Assembly (NCBI RefSeq): GCF_016803395.1
Contig: NZ_JAEVHL010000048.1
Coordinates: 1-32,716 of the forward strand
Direction: 5' to 3'
DNA length: 32,716 bases
Origin: Micromonospora tarensis
GTDB lineage: Bacteria; Actinomycetota; Actinomycetes; Mycobacteriales; Micromonosporaceae
The translations under genes and the position numbers were made by a program. Position 1 is the stretch's first letter. Each line of letters opens with the position of its first letter. Positions 16,951-24,664 of the stretch are shown piece by piece. The notes under the pieces are model-generated. The model worked only from the letters and a program-made list of their open reading frames with translations, was not told where the DNA came from and did not search any database.

Positions 16951-17097
16951 TGGCTACCCCGCGCTGCTGGTGCGACCGTGCAGCCTCGTCCTTCACGCGC
17001 AGATTCTGGTCAGGCCGCACTTCACAACTCCGCATTCAGGTTCGCTGGAAGCAGACGCAGTCCAACAAAGCAACACGGTCCGGCTAGTGTCGATCTC

Positions 17098-17868
17098 ATG
17101 ATCGCAAGGCGGGAAATCACGTATGACATCGACGGGTTGACGATGGTCGGTCACATGTCGCGGCCAGGGGGCGGTGGGCCATGGCCGGCCGTGCTTCTTG
17201 GACATGACGGCGTCGGCCTCGATGACTATCAACGCGGCCGAGCCGACGACCTCGCCGAACACGGCTATCTGACCTTCGCAATGGACTACCACGGCGGCCG
17301 GACCTTTTTCGGCGAGCCGCAAGCGATGCTGGATCGGGCCCTGCCGCTGATGGCCAACCCCGCCCGCATGTTGACCATCGGTCAGGCCGCGCTCGACGTG
17401 CTACTCGCTGAACCCGGCGCCGATCACAATCAACTTGCCACGCTGGGTTACGGGGCCGGCGGTCGAATCGTGCTGGAACTCGCCAGGACGCGAGTACCCT
17501 TCAAAGCGCTCGCCGTAATCCACCCCGGCCTGCCAACCCCGCGCGCCGAGGACTGGACGCATGCCGGTGGGGCCTTCCTGCTCTGTACCGGTTCCGAAGA
17601 TCCGCTCTGTACTCCCGCCCAAATCCTAACGTTCAGCAGCGCGCTCCAGGACGCTGGCGTCGATTGGCGAGCACACATTTATGGCGGAGCCAAACATGCC
17701 TTCTGGGCCGCTCCGACTCAACCTGACGGGACACCTACCGGCGGCGCTGACCACCTCAGCCCAACCGTGCCCGGCGTGGGCTACCACGCCGCCCACTCCG
17801 CGCGGGCGTGGCGGGCAATTCTCGACTTGTTCAGCGAAAGCATCGGGGCGCAGTCACCCGGATGCTAG
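17098..17868 (+). CDS. Dienelactone hydrolase family protein lacking the nucleophile Cys
   Basis: Predicted 256-aa alpha/beta hydrolase. ITYDIDGLTMVGHMSRPGGG and PWPAVLLGHDGVGLDDYQRG form the DLH N-terminus. Asp168 in GSEDPL and His200 in GGAKHAFW are the usual acid and base. The nucleophile elbow, normally GYCFGG, reads GYGAGG (117-122), so the catalytic Cys is Gly119. Unless another residue substitutes, the protein should not hydrolyse dienelactone. The start is ATG 17098, without a clear ribosome-binding site. Its neighbours are remnants, so it may be a recently inactivated gene or a non-catalytic paralogue. Confidence 0.8.
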   Translation: MIARREITYDIDGLTMVGHMSRPGGGGPWPAVLLGHDGVGLDDYQRGRADDLAEHGYLTFAMDYHGGRTFFGEPQAMLDRALPLMANPARMLTIGQAALDVLLAEPGADHNQLATLGYGAGGRIVLELARTRVPFKALAVIHPGLPTPRAEDWTHAGGAFLLCTGSEDPLCTPAQILTFSSALQDAGVDWRAHIYGGAKHAFWAAPTQPDGTPTGGADHLSPTVPGVGYHAAHSARAWRAILDLFSESIGAQSPGC

Positions 17869-17894
17869 GTCGTGTGTCAAGAGTGGTCGGGTGA

Positions 17895-18135
17895 CGGGGT
17901 CGGGTTGAGGCGATCTTGGTGCGTAGGTTCTAGCGGCTGGGGGCGGTCGCTGAAGGTGATGGCGAAGGCGGTTTCCAGCGCATCATCTATCGGGTTCTGC
18001 CTGCCCCGGTGGGGTCCTGGGGCCGGATCGCCAGGTGCAGACACTTCAACGCGGCCTGCTTGTTGGGGAAGTGGCCGCAGGCTTTGATCGCGTGACAGGC
18101 GTGTCACTATCCTCGCGGATATTGGCATTGCCGCC
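17895..18135 (-). pseudogene. IS256-like transposase remnant (3' end), inverted relative to window start
   Basis: On the minus strand, a NANIR segment, a roughly 20-base insertion, then IKACGHFPNKQAALKCLHLA and IRPQDPTGAGRTR reproduce the IS256-type NA.(I/V)R..VK..GHFP...AALK.L.LA..; a stop follows, then MMRWKP. The DNA that follows (GATGCGCTGGAAA, CGCCTTCGCCATCACCTTCA, GCGACCG) is nearly identical to bases 12-66 of the window, including the CCAAGATCGCC after the stop. It carries nonsense, frameshift and insertion changes and is dead. Confidence 0.7.
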
Positions 18136-18499
18136 ACTGGTGTGTGTGGGCCGTGCGCGCGACTCGGAGTGGAGCCGCCGGAGATCAGGACGCTGATGCC
18201 GCCCCCGAACTGGTGCGGCCGCCGCGCCGGTGAGCGACCCAATCGGCTCGTCACGTGCCGTGACGGTCGGTGCGGGGTGCGCGGTGTCCGGGCTCGGCCA
18301 CCCGGACCCGCCCCTCGGGCAGGGGGCGGGCCGACGGCGCCGATGCGCCGCCGGTCGAGCGGGTTCACGGTCAACGCCGGTGGCGTCTCGGTCAAGCCCG
18401 TAACCCTTCAGCACTGTGACGCCGGCGCCGCGGAAGAGATAGCTCAGGCGCTCGTCCAACGGTGCGCCCCCAGACGATGGCGGTTCGGCACCGTCCGCC

Positions 18500-18854
18500 C
18501 AGGCTGTCGCGGAAGCCGCGAATCCGCCGTCGGCTCCACCATTGGTGAACACGCCGGTGTCGTGTCGTGTGGGAACTGGCCGGTGAGGATCGACGAGCGT
18601 GACGGGCGGCACAGCGAGTCGGTCGCCGTGTAGTTGGTGAAGGTGACCCCTTCATTCTGTAGTCGCTGCACCTGCGGCAGGTATCGCACGAGGTTCCAGG
18701 CGAGGTCATCAACGAGCACGAAGATGATGTTGGGTGCGGTGGCAGTGGGCGCCGGAGGAGCGGGCTGCGCGCCGCGTGCCGGTGTCCAGGCGGCGAGCAG
18801 TGTCAGCCCGGCCACGAGGGTGGCAGCGAGGAGGCGTCGGTAAGTGATAGCCAT
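18500..18854 (-). pseudogene. Sulfatase (alkaline phosphatase superfamily), N-terminal remnant
   Basis: From ATG 18854 the protein has a signal peptide (MAITYRRLLAATLVAGLTLL..ARGA, residues 1-29), then NIIFVLVDDLAWNLVRYLPQ, VQRLQNEGVTFTNYTATDSL and CRPSRSSILTGQFPHDT. The double Asp (49-50) binds the metal. C82-x-P-S-R86 is the sulfatase signature in which Cys (or Ser) is oxidised to formylglycine. After HDT the frame changes: GVFTNGGADGGFA continues in another frame, then degenerates. The remaining roughly 350 residues of a normal sulfatase are missing, and an IS256-like remnant follows. It was an exported sulfatase, now broken. Confidence 0.75.
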
Positions 18855-19109
18855 GCTGCCAAGCCTGGTTAAAATTTCTCAGGATTCATTCAACAACTGG
18901 TGATGATCCGATCAACACCCCGGTAGCCGCACAGCCCGGCCCGCGCCACCGTGGCCATCGGGGGAGTGGGCTTCGGCCGACGCCGATGAGGCCGCCCGAG
19001 GTGACAGGCAGCCGACGAATCAGTGCCGCCAGTCGCTGAAGGCGAGGGAAGGCCGCCCCTCTCGCGGGCCCGACGAGCGGCAGTCCGGGAGACGACGGAT
19101 ACTCGCCTG

Positions 19110-19283
19110 ATGACTGGACCGGATCTCGACCCCGAACAGTATCCGCCCATCGACCCGCGTGAACCGGTGCCCGACGACGCGGGCGTCCTTCTGCCTGGCG
19201 CGCCGGACGAACTGCCCGAAGCCCCGGCCGAACCGACGCCAGACGACGGTGGCAACGCCGGCGGCGTACGCGAGCCGGCATAG
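19110..19283 (+). CDS. Small acidic proline-rich hypothetical protein
   Basis: A 57-codon ORF: MTGPDLDPEQYPPIDPREPV, PDDAGVLLPGAPDELPEAPA, then EPTPDDGGNAGGVREPA. Third positions are strongly G/C and the composition (Pro, Asp, Glu, Gly) is unlike the shuffled frames around it, which favours real coding. It is probably disordered. No family is recognised, the ribosome-binding site is weak, and the frame extends upstream to 19023. It lies between the sulfatase remnant and repeat copy B. Confidence 0.35.
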   Translation: MTGPDLDPEQYPPIDPREPVPDDAGVLLPGAPDELPEAPAEPTPDDGGNAGGVREPA

Positions 19284-19395
19284 ATCCGTCCGCGTTCGCG
19301 CGCGACACCAGCCCGACCGCCGATGCCGGCCCCGACGGCGATCAAGCCGTCGGGGCGCCGCCCACCGGCCCCGCATACGTCGCCGGCTACCGCGA

Positions 19396-20025
19396 GCCCG
19401 GTTTGCGGGAGCAGGTTGGGAGCAACGGGGCGCCCTGAACAGCCTTGAACTGCGCCCAACTGCGTCGAACGTTACTCAACTGCACCCACCCCTGCCTGCG
19501 GTTCCACGTCTACCCACGTCAGAGTGGGTGCGGCGTCCTGTTTCCCGCGGAGTGCTCCGTGGTTCTGCGCAGCGGTCGACAAGGTTCTATGTCGCCTGGC
19601 TGGGCAGTGTGCGCAGGTCAAGGCGGTAAGGAGTCGTTGGTAGGCCCGGTCTTGCAACTGGGAGCAGATTGGGCGCAGATTGGCGAAGAGGTCTTCGCGC
19701 CCGAAGTGCTCACCGAGGCCGGACAGAGACGAGGGCTTTGGCCTGTGGCGATGCGGTGGAGCGGTGCGGTGTGACCTCCCAGTAGAGGTCGAAGTGGTCA
19801 GGCGTTGCTGCTATCGGAAGCTGGCACCGGTCGACGTCGCGGTTCGTGTAAGGCCATCTGGGGCGTGCTGTAGATCGATGTGGAGTGTTGCGGGTGAGCT
19901 TGCTGGAGTCCGCCGTAGTTCCGTCGTTCGAGACACCGGTCCCATGGGCAACGTCCTGAGCTGGCCTTTCAGGCCGTAGACCTCGTCGGTGAGCCCGAAG
20001 GCGTCGGCGTTGGCACCCTGCGGCG
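19396..20025. repeat. Dispersed repeat, copy B
   Basis: Aligns with copy A from the paired GGGAGCA repeats through GTTGCGGGTGAGCTTGCTGG to the TCGG.GA..CCGAAG end. It lacks the left block shared by A and C. The minus strand reads FGLTDEVYGLKGQLRTLPMG then PVSRTTELRRTPASSPATLH, partly shared with A, which hints that the right half once encoded a protein. No complete ORF survives. Confidence 0.75.
19436..19485 (+). repeat. Five 10-bp phased repeats (copy B)
   Basis: TGAACAGCCT, TGAACTGCGC, CCAACTGCGT, CGAACGTTAC and TCAACTGCAC sit in the same order and spacing as in copy A. The fourth unit is the most diverged. Confidence 0.65.
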
Positions 20026-20316
20026 GCAGTACAACGGCGTCCGCACTTGCCGAAGAGCGGATACCGCTGATATCGGCTTCGAGCGGAGGCGGCCTGGGCA
20101 GCAGATTTTACCGAGGCGAGGGTATGCGTAGTAGTGGGCGCGGATCTGACGGGCGGGAACGGACATCATCTGATCGTCACCGATCGGGATTCGGGTACTC
20201 AACCGACATTCCGCACCGACGCCAGCGCCAGGCTGAAGTGAACCTGCATCTGCATCTGCACCTGCCGCTGATGGTGCTCACCCGATGCCCGCCCATGTGC
20301 CGATGTGGTAGTGGCG
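20026..20316. other. Intergenic, nothing recognised
   Basis: About 290 bases with no gene. A short run of CTGCAT/CTGCAC hexamers lies near 20246-20268, too short to interpret. Confidence 0.4.
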
Positions 20317-20889
20317 TTACAACCACTGCTCATCAATGTTGCCGGCGTACAGGTAGGCGGTGCGGTAGGCCGACCGCGCGAACAGCTCCGACTCGTCCGA
20401 GTACACAGCAGCGAGCAGGCCCGGCTGGTACCACCTGCCGTTCGTGATGCCACCAACCTCTGCGACCGGTTGCATGGCGGTCAGGTCGAGCTGGCCGACG
20501 GCCGAACCGGTCAGCCTGGTAACCGTGTCCGCGACGTCCATCGCCGCATACGCCAAGGCCAGGGCCTCAACCCAGCCGTCGATGCTGCGATGCAACGGGA
20601 TCCACTGCCCATCGTCGGCACCGGCTATACCGAACGTGCCGTCCGGACCGATCAGGAACGCATACGGCACAGCGCTGCGTTGCGGCCCGGCCCCGGAAAA
20701 CCACCCCTGGGGAGCAAACGTGTCTTCCCACTCCGGCGTGTCCACGCTGAGCATCCGCGGACCTGCACGGCCCCCACCAGCCAGACTGACCAAAGCTCCC
20801 ACCCGGCAACAGCAGCGGCCATTCTCATCTGGCGTAACCCAAGTGGTGTCCAACCGTGCGTTATGCCTCCGACCGAGTGACCTTGGCAT
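20317..20889 (-). CDS. Hypothetical protein, family not recognised
   Basis: Minus-strand frame of about 190 codons from ATG 20889. The distal 130 residues look like a real, folded soluble protein: QRSAVPYAFLIGPDGTFGIA, GADDGQWIPLHRSIDGWVEA and LALAYAAMDVADTVTRLTGS, then VYSDESELFARSAYRTAYLY and AGNIDEQWL. The W(I/V)PLH.S..GW.EALALA block resembles SMI1/immunity-type actinobacterial proteins, but I cannot assign a family. The first 40-50 residues (MPRSLGRRHNARLDTTWVTP) are less convincing, so the gene may be N-terminally truncated with the true start lost. Confidence 0.5.
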   Translation of the reverse strand: MPRSLGRRHNARLDTTWVTPDENGRCCCRVGALVSLAGGGRAGPRMLSVDTPEWEDTFAPQGWFSGAGPQRSAVPYAFLIGPDGTFGIAGADDGQWIPLHRSIDGWVEALALAYAAMDVADTVTRLTGSAVGQLDLTAMQPVAEVGGITNGRWYQPGLLAAVYSDESELFARSAYRTAYLYAGNIDEQWL

Positions 20890-21279
20890 GGCACCGGTGG
20901 GCCGCTGGCGACGGCGCTGTACACCCGGCCAACAGGATGGACCACGCTCGCCTACGGCGTTCCCACACTGCTGATGTGGCTGGGGATCTCCCCCGTCGCC
21001 GCGTTGGCCGTGGTGACCGTCCGGATCCGGGGCGCTGGTCGCGCTGCGCGCCGGTCCTGGGGGCGTCGTGCCAACCCCGGGATCCGATCGTCGGTGATTC
21101 CAAATCCCATTCCGAGTAAGGACGATCGAGCGGTGATCGCCGTCGCAGACCTGATGGAGCACGGCCGGCACCCGCAGGGAAGAACGGGCATCGGCTGGTG
21201 CTCGCCGTGCTGGGCGCGGCCCAGGTGATTTTCGTGGGCTGGGTCCTCACGGCGGAGACGGTTTCGCGCGGGCCGGGCC
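20890..21279. other. Probable decayed membrane-protein gene, plus strand
   Basis: Plus-strand frames contain two separate hydrophobic stretches, TLAYGVPTLLMWLGISPVAA (followed by LAVVTVR) near 20945-21020, and VLAVLGAAQVIFVGWVLTAE near 21200-21260 in another frame. They look like transmembrane helices of one gene broken by indels. No start, stop or family can be given. Confidence 0.3.
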
Positions 21280-21777
21280 CTACAGTTCGGTGGCGGTGTC
21301 GAGGGCCGCATCGTCTGGTCCGGTCGAGCCGCCATACGTGGCGATCTTGTACTCGGTCGCCGCCAGGGAGAGGGTCAGCTCACGAATCCGGCGACGGATG
21401 ATGTCGCGATGTTCAAGCAGCATGTCGAGCCGCTCGGGCACCGTGTCCTGCCCGGCGTCCACGAGCGAAATGTAGTGCTGTAGGTCGCGCATCGGCATCC
21501 CGGACAGCCGCATCCTGGTGAGGAACACCAGGCGCCGCACCGTTTCGGAGTCGTAGACGCGATGACCGTAGCGGTCGCGGGCCACCTCGACCAGCCCGGC
21601 CCGCTCGTAGTAGCGCAGCGTGTGAGGCGTCATGTCGAGCAGGTCGGCGACCTCGGCGATCGTCATCGGCTCGGGCACGTCGGCCAGGTCGGTGAGGCGG
21701 TGGATCACCTCGACCGACAGCGGGCCGTCATCCCCAACCGTTTCCAGGGCCCTGGTCATCAGATCGTCGGTGGCCAT
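21280..21777 (-). CDS. MerR family transcriptional regulator
   Basis: Predicted 165-aa regulator. The HTH starts at residue 38: MTIAEVADLLDMTPHTLRYY, ERAGLVEVARDRYGHRVYDS and ETVRRLVFLTRMRLSGMPMR, a standard MerR DNA-binding domain and hinge. A dimerisation helix follows (ERLDMLLEHRDIIRRRIREL). No Cys-rich metal loop is present, so a small-molecule or redox-independent sensor is more likely than a metal sensor. The N-terminal 37 residues before the HTH are an unusual extension; an internal ATG at residue 38 is a possible alternative start. It begins 9 bases after the stop of the upstream SDR gene, so the two form an operon and it may control it. Confidence 0.88.
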   Translation of the reverse strand: MATDDLMTRALETVGDDGPLSVEVIHRLTDLADVPEPMTIAEVADLLDMTPHTLRYYERAGLVEVARDRYGHRVYDSETVRRLVFLTRMRLSGMPMRDLQHYISLVDAGQDTVPERLDMLLEHRDIIRRRIRELTLSLAATEYKIATYGGSTGPDDAALDTATEL

Positions 21778-21786
21778 GACATCACC

Positions 21787-22647
21787 CTAGCCCGGCCGGA
21801 CCGACGCCGGGACGCCGTCGAAATCGGCGCTGCGGGCAGTCTCGGCCCACCGCTCGACCTCGTCCAGACCACGCCGGTACACGCCCGAGATACGCTCGAC
21901 CGCTTCGCGCCCGAGCGGCAGGCGCAGCGGCACCTCCTCGCTGTGTGCGAGGGACACGATGATCTCGGCCGCCCGCGTTGGGTCACCTTCCTGGCGGCCG
22001 TCGGTCCCGGCCATGTCCGCGCGGACGGCGGCGAGCAGGTCACGGTAGGTTTCGGACGCCTCAGTGAATTCGAGCACGTCGGCGGCGTTGAAGTCGGTCC
22101 GGAACCGGCTCGGTTCGACGATCATCACGCGGATCCCGAACGGTGCGACCTCCCCGGCCAGGGCCTCGGACCAGCCTTCGAGGGCGAACTTCGACGCGGA
22201 GTAGGCCGATACGCCGGGGAACGACATCCGCCCGCCCTGGCTGCTCATCTGCACGATCATCCCGGCGCCCCGGGTACGCATCGCGGGCAGCGCCGCCCGC
22301 ACGAGCGCGGCCGGGCCGAACAGGTGCAGATCCATCAGCTCGCGCAGCTGCGCGTCGCTGACCTCCTCGACCGCTCCAACCACGGCCCGGCCCGCGTTGT
22401 TGACGAGGACGTCGAGCTGACCGAAGCGGTCGAGGGTGGCCCGCACGAGCGACGCCGCCGCCGCGATGTCTCGGGCGTCGAAGTTCGCGATCAAAAAGTT
22501 GTCGGGGTATTTGGCCGCCAGGTCGGCCACGCTGTCCGGCCGGCGTACCGCCGCCACCACATGGTCGCCCGCGGCGAGCGCCGACTCCGCCAGTGCTCGC
22601 CCGAAACCACGGGACGCGCCGGTGATGATCCAGGTCTGTGTCGTCAT
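21787..22647 (-). CDS. SDR family oxidoreductase
   Basis: Predicted 286-aa NAD(P)-dependent oxidoreductase. The Rossmann motif TGASRGFG (9-16), NNAG (83-86), catalytic Ser136 and YSASK (Tyr149, Lys153) are all present. The C-terminus (VMIVEPSRFRTDF) is typical of classical SDRs. The start is ATG 22647; no Shine-Dalgarno is evident, and TAGCGT lies 7 bases upstream, suggesting a leaderless mRNA. It is followed closely by the MerR gene in the same direction. The substrate is unknown. MerR-SDR pairs are common in actinobacteria, with the regulator acting on its own operon. Confidence 0.9.
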   Translation of the reverse strand: MTTQTWIITGASRGFGRALAESALAAGDHVVAAVRRPDSVADLAAKYPDNFLIANFDARDIAAAASLVRATLDRFGQLDVLVNNAGRAVVGAVEEVSDAQLRELMDLHLFGPAALVRAALPAMRTRGAGMIVQMSSQGGRMSFPGVSAYSASKFALEGWSEALAGEVAPFGIRVMIVEPSRFRTDFNAADVLEFTEASETYRDLLAAVRADMAGTDGRQEGDPTRAAEIIVSLAHSEEVPLRLPLGREAVERISGVYRRGLDEVERWAETARSADFDGVPASVRPG

Positions 22648-22770
22648 GGCGGCAACGCTATGGCTTTGAGCGCGCGCGAACGCAAACGCAAACCCGCTGC
22701 GACACAAATCCTCTGGTCGGCCGTAAGGGGCACCGTCTGCCCTGCGTCTTGGGCAGCGGTTGCCCCGCGT

Positions 22771-22989
22771 TTCACCGGAAGCAAGTCCGCCAAGAACCGA
22801 ATGCATGTCGACATCCGCGTAGCCGGACCAGGCCCCTGGGACATGGCCGAGCGCGCCCGACTGATCCAGCAGAAAGTGCCCCAGCTGGTCGCCGCTGGCG
22901 CGACGGTGGTCCGCGAGGAGTGGTACGGCGACGTCCTCGGGCACGTCGTCATGCAGGACCCCGAGGGCAACGAGTTTTGCGTGGCTTGA
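22771..22989 (+). pseudogene. VOC (glyoxalase/bleomycin-resistance-fold) protein, C-terminal fragment
   Basis: The frame ending at TGA 22987 reads GSKSAKNRMHVDIRVAGPGP, WDMAERARLIQQKVPQLVAA and GATVVREEWYGDVLGHVVMQ, then DPEGNEFCVA. KNR.H.D.RVAGPG, LVA.GATVV and HVVM.DPEGNEFCV are the conserved C-terminal half of an actinobacterial VOC family. The N-terminal beta-alpha-beta module is missing and the upstream sequence is another frame or noise, so this is a fragment. ATG 22801 could at best yield a 62-residue product. It abuts repeat copy C. Confidence 0.7.
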
Positions 22990-23153
22990 TATTGCGGCCG
23001 CCGCATTCTGGCGTCCGGATTGCCGCTGGCAAGGCGCTGCGATCGTGGGTGTGCTTCCCGATCGACCGATGCGGCTGCGGGAGCCAGCGCTGGTGCCAAC
23101 CGCACCGGGCCGGCAGCTCAAGATCGGCCGGCGGCCCGGTGCGAGCTCGGGTT

Positions 23154-23178
23154 GGGGAGCAGATTGGGAGCAGCGGGG
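23154..23178 (+). repeat. Paired GGGAGCAG direct repeats
   Basis: TTGGGGAGCAGA followed by TTGGGAGCAGCG, 11 bases apart. Copies A (near 4747 and 4997) and B (near 19407 and 19660) carry similar pairs. These could be arm-type integrase sites, judging by position only. Confidence 0.45.
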
Positions 23179-23183
23179 TGCTC

Positions 23184-23233
23184 TGAACAGCCTGGAACAG
23201 GCTCCAACGGCATCAAACGGCGCTCAACTGCAC
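23184..23233 (+). repeat. Five 10-bp phased repeats (copy C)
   Basis: TGAACAGCCT, GGAACAGGCT, CCAACGGCAT, CAAACGGCGC and TCAACTGCAC, with the same 10-base period as in copies A and B and 57 bases before the tRNA core. Confidence 0.65.
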
Positions 23234-23289
23234 CCACCCCTGCCTGCGGCTCCACGTTGCCGCAGGTCAGAGTCGGTGCGGCGTCCTGG

Positions 23290-23331
23290 TTCACACCGAA
23301 GAGGTCGCTGGTTCGATACCAGCATCGCCCA
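23290..23331 (+). tRNA. tRNA-Val(CAC) 3' half, probable attachment-site core
   Basis: The sequence folds as the 3' part of a tRNA. It has anticodon loop TTCACAC (U33, anticodon CAC, A37), stem strand CGAAG, 5-base variable loop AGGTC, T-arm GCTGG-TTCGATA-CCAGC with a canonical loop, 7-base acceptor strand ATCGCCC and discriminator A. The 5' half is missing: the five bases before the loop cannot pair with CGAAG. A tRNA 3' half next to an integrase gene end is the usual att-site arrangement for actinobacterial integrative elements. It is not a functional tRNA. Confidence 0.75.
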
Positions 23332-23334
23332 CTC

Positions 23335-23580
23335 TCAGTTCTCGCAAGTCAGAGGCCGCTTCCCGGGTTCGGGAGGTGGCCGTTCTGCTGTCGTACAGCA
23401 GCTAGGTACAGCAACGGCGTCAGTGGCCGAGTGAATCGCCAAGGCGTTGAGGGCGCCTCTGGTCGCCTTGTTCGATACCTGCGTGTAGATCTCCATCGTC
23501 ACGGAGAAGCGGGCGTGCCTCAACACCTGCATGGCGACTCTGGGGTGGACGTCGAGGTCAGCGGGCAGCAGGGGTCAAGG
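23335..23580 (-). pseudogene. Tyrosine recombinase/integrase, C-terminal fragment
   Basis: The minus strand reads LDVHPRVAMQVLRHARFSVT, MEIYTQVSNKATRGALNALA and then to a TGA at 23335. V.P..VM..LRH.R...TM.IYT.V...A...AL is the end of tyrosine site-specific integrases: the HxxR-type His is in LRHARF and the catalytic Tyr in MEIYTQV. Upstream the frame is blocked by TGA after about 10 more codons, so the catalytic Arg box and the N-terminal domains are lost. Its stop lies 3 bases from the tRNA core, as expected for an element's int-att pair. It cannot act as a recombinase in this state. Confidence 0.75.
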
Positions 23581-23600
23581 GCTCCCGGACCGGCAGCGAC

Positions 23601-24349
23601 CTACGTCGCCGACGTGTTGTAGCGATCAAGTGTCGCCTTAGACGTCGAGGCGTCGCGGAAGACGAGTTCCCACGGGCCGGTGTTCACGTCCATGTCCTTG
23701 CCGAAGCCGATCCACTTTCCGGCCATCCGTCGACCTGTCGGCTCGGCGATGAGTTGAATCGCCCCGTGGTATCGGGCGCCCCGGTAGTAGCCGGTGGGGT
23801 CGGTCTGCTCCACCCAGGTGCCGGTGACGACGGCACGTCCACGGTCAGGTCCAGCGAGAGAGACGATGACGCCGAGCCAGGAAGGCTGCGCGCGGTGAGC
23901 CGATCGCCGTGCTGGAGCAGCACCACAAAGTGTTGTCCAGCGAAGGAGTCTCCCCGCCCGCTGGAGTAGTACTGGTAGCGGCTGAGCCACACGCCTTCGT
24001 AGGACTGGTGGGCCGTGGTGGGCTTGGACGTCGGCGTCGGTGTGGCCAGGCTGGACACGGGCGAGGTCAGATCGTGGCCGCCGTGTTCGTCGTCGGCAAC
24101 ATGCCCGCCTGGCACCGCGTCGAAGCCGAGCAGTGAGATGGGTAGACCGGTGACGACCTCCAGGGCGCGGGCGTAGACCGGGCGGGGCGCGGCGATTGCG
24201 CCGGACTCCCATCGCTGGACGAGTCTCTTGTTGGCGTCGTTGGGCTCGCCGACGCGGTGGCCGGCGGCCTGCAGGGCGCGAGCGAAGTCGTCCTGGCTCA
24301 TGCGCATTCCGGTGCGGACGGCCCGCAGGGCGGTGTTGGGGGCGACCAT
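23601..24349 (-). pseudogene. XRE family regulator with C-terminal sensor-like domain, frameshifted
   Basis: From ATG 24349: MVAPNTALRAVRTGMRMSQD, DFARALQAAGHRVGEPNDAN and KRLVQRWESG form an XRE HTH. A linker rich in Pro/Thr/Ser follows, then SYEGVWLSRYQYYSSGRGDS and FAGQHFVVLLQHGDRLTARS. After LSLDLTVDV, near 23845, the conserved C-terminus continues in another frame: VVTGTWVEQTDPTGYYRGAR, YHGAIQLIAEPTGRRMAGKW and IGFGKDMDVNTGPWELVF, ending at TAG 23601. The EG.W.SRY.YYSSGRG..F.G.H and GTW.E.T.PTGYYRGA.YHGAIQL blocks belong to one known actinobacterial regulator family. A single indel separates them, so a sequencing error or recent decay is possible. It is divergent from the 54-aa ORF and second XRE gene. 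Confidence 0.75.
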
Positions 24350-24499
24350 GACTGCCACCATAGCGCCATGTCGCCTTAATGTCGCCGGCTAAGTGACCTG
24401 ATTGTCGGCCCTTGTGCCGTCGCAGCAGATGACATTCCGACGTCACTGTGGACCCGCGACGGTCGACGTGCCGCCGCTTCTACTGGCGGAGGTGTGGGA

Positions 24500-24664
24500 A
24501 TGCCGCGTAAGGGCGACGAATCGGCGGTGAGCCGGGGCGAGCAGATCCAGGCGGCCGAGCGGGAGGCGGCGAGGCGGCGGCTTCTCGCCGAGGCGGAGGC
24601 GGATCGCATCCCGGTAGAGGAGACGACCCGGGCCGTTCCGGATCGGCGGTGGCGTCGTGGGTAG
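24500..24664 (+). CDS. Small charged helical protein upstream of XRE gene
   Basis: A 54-aa ORF: MPRKGDESAVSRGEQIQAAE, REAARRRLLAEAEADRIPVE, then ETTRAVPDRRWRRG. GGAGG at 24488-24492 sits 7 bases before ATG 24500. The centre (residues 13-36) is a strongly amphipathic Arg/Glu/Ala helix, possibly a coiled coil. The stop overlaps the GTG start of the XRE gene by 8 bases, so translation is coupled and the two probably act together. The family is not recognised. Confidence 0.6.
   Translation: MPRKGDESAVSRGEQIQAAEREAARRRLLAEAEADRIPVEETTRAVPDRRWRRG

Larger units (their letters stand above)
23010..23290. repeat. Dispersed repeat, copy C (ends at tRNA core)
   Basis: Shares its left 170 bases with copy A (GCTGCGGGAGCCAGCGCT; GCGATCGTGG) and then the paired GGGAGCAG repeats, phased decamers and 7-bp hairpin. 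Similarity to A and B stops at GGCGTCCTG, exactly where a tRNA anticodon loop begins. The breakpoint therefore coincides with a site-specific recombination core. Confidence 0.75.

Noticed and set aside
20246..20268. CTGCAT/CTGCAC tandem hexamers.
   Set aside because: Three or four degenerate units only; could be chance and no function is suggested.
21562..22989. Plus-strand open frame of 475 codons across the SDR and MerR genes.
   Set aside because: Antisense shadow of two well-supported genes. Only its last 73 codons are real, as a VOC fragment.
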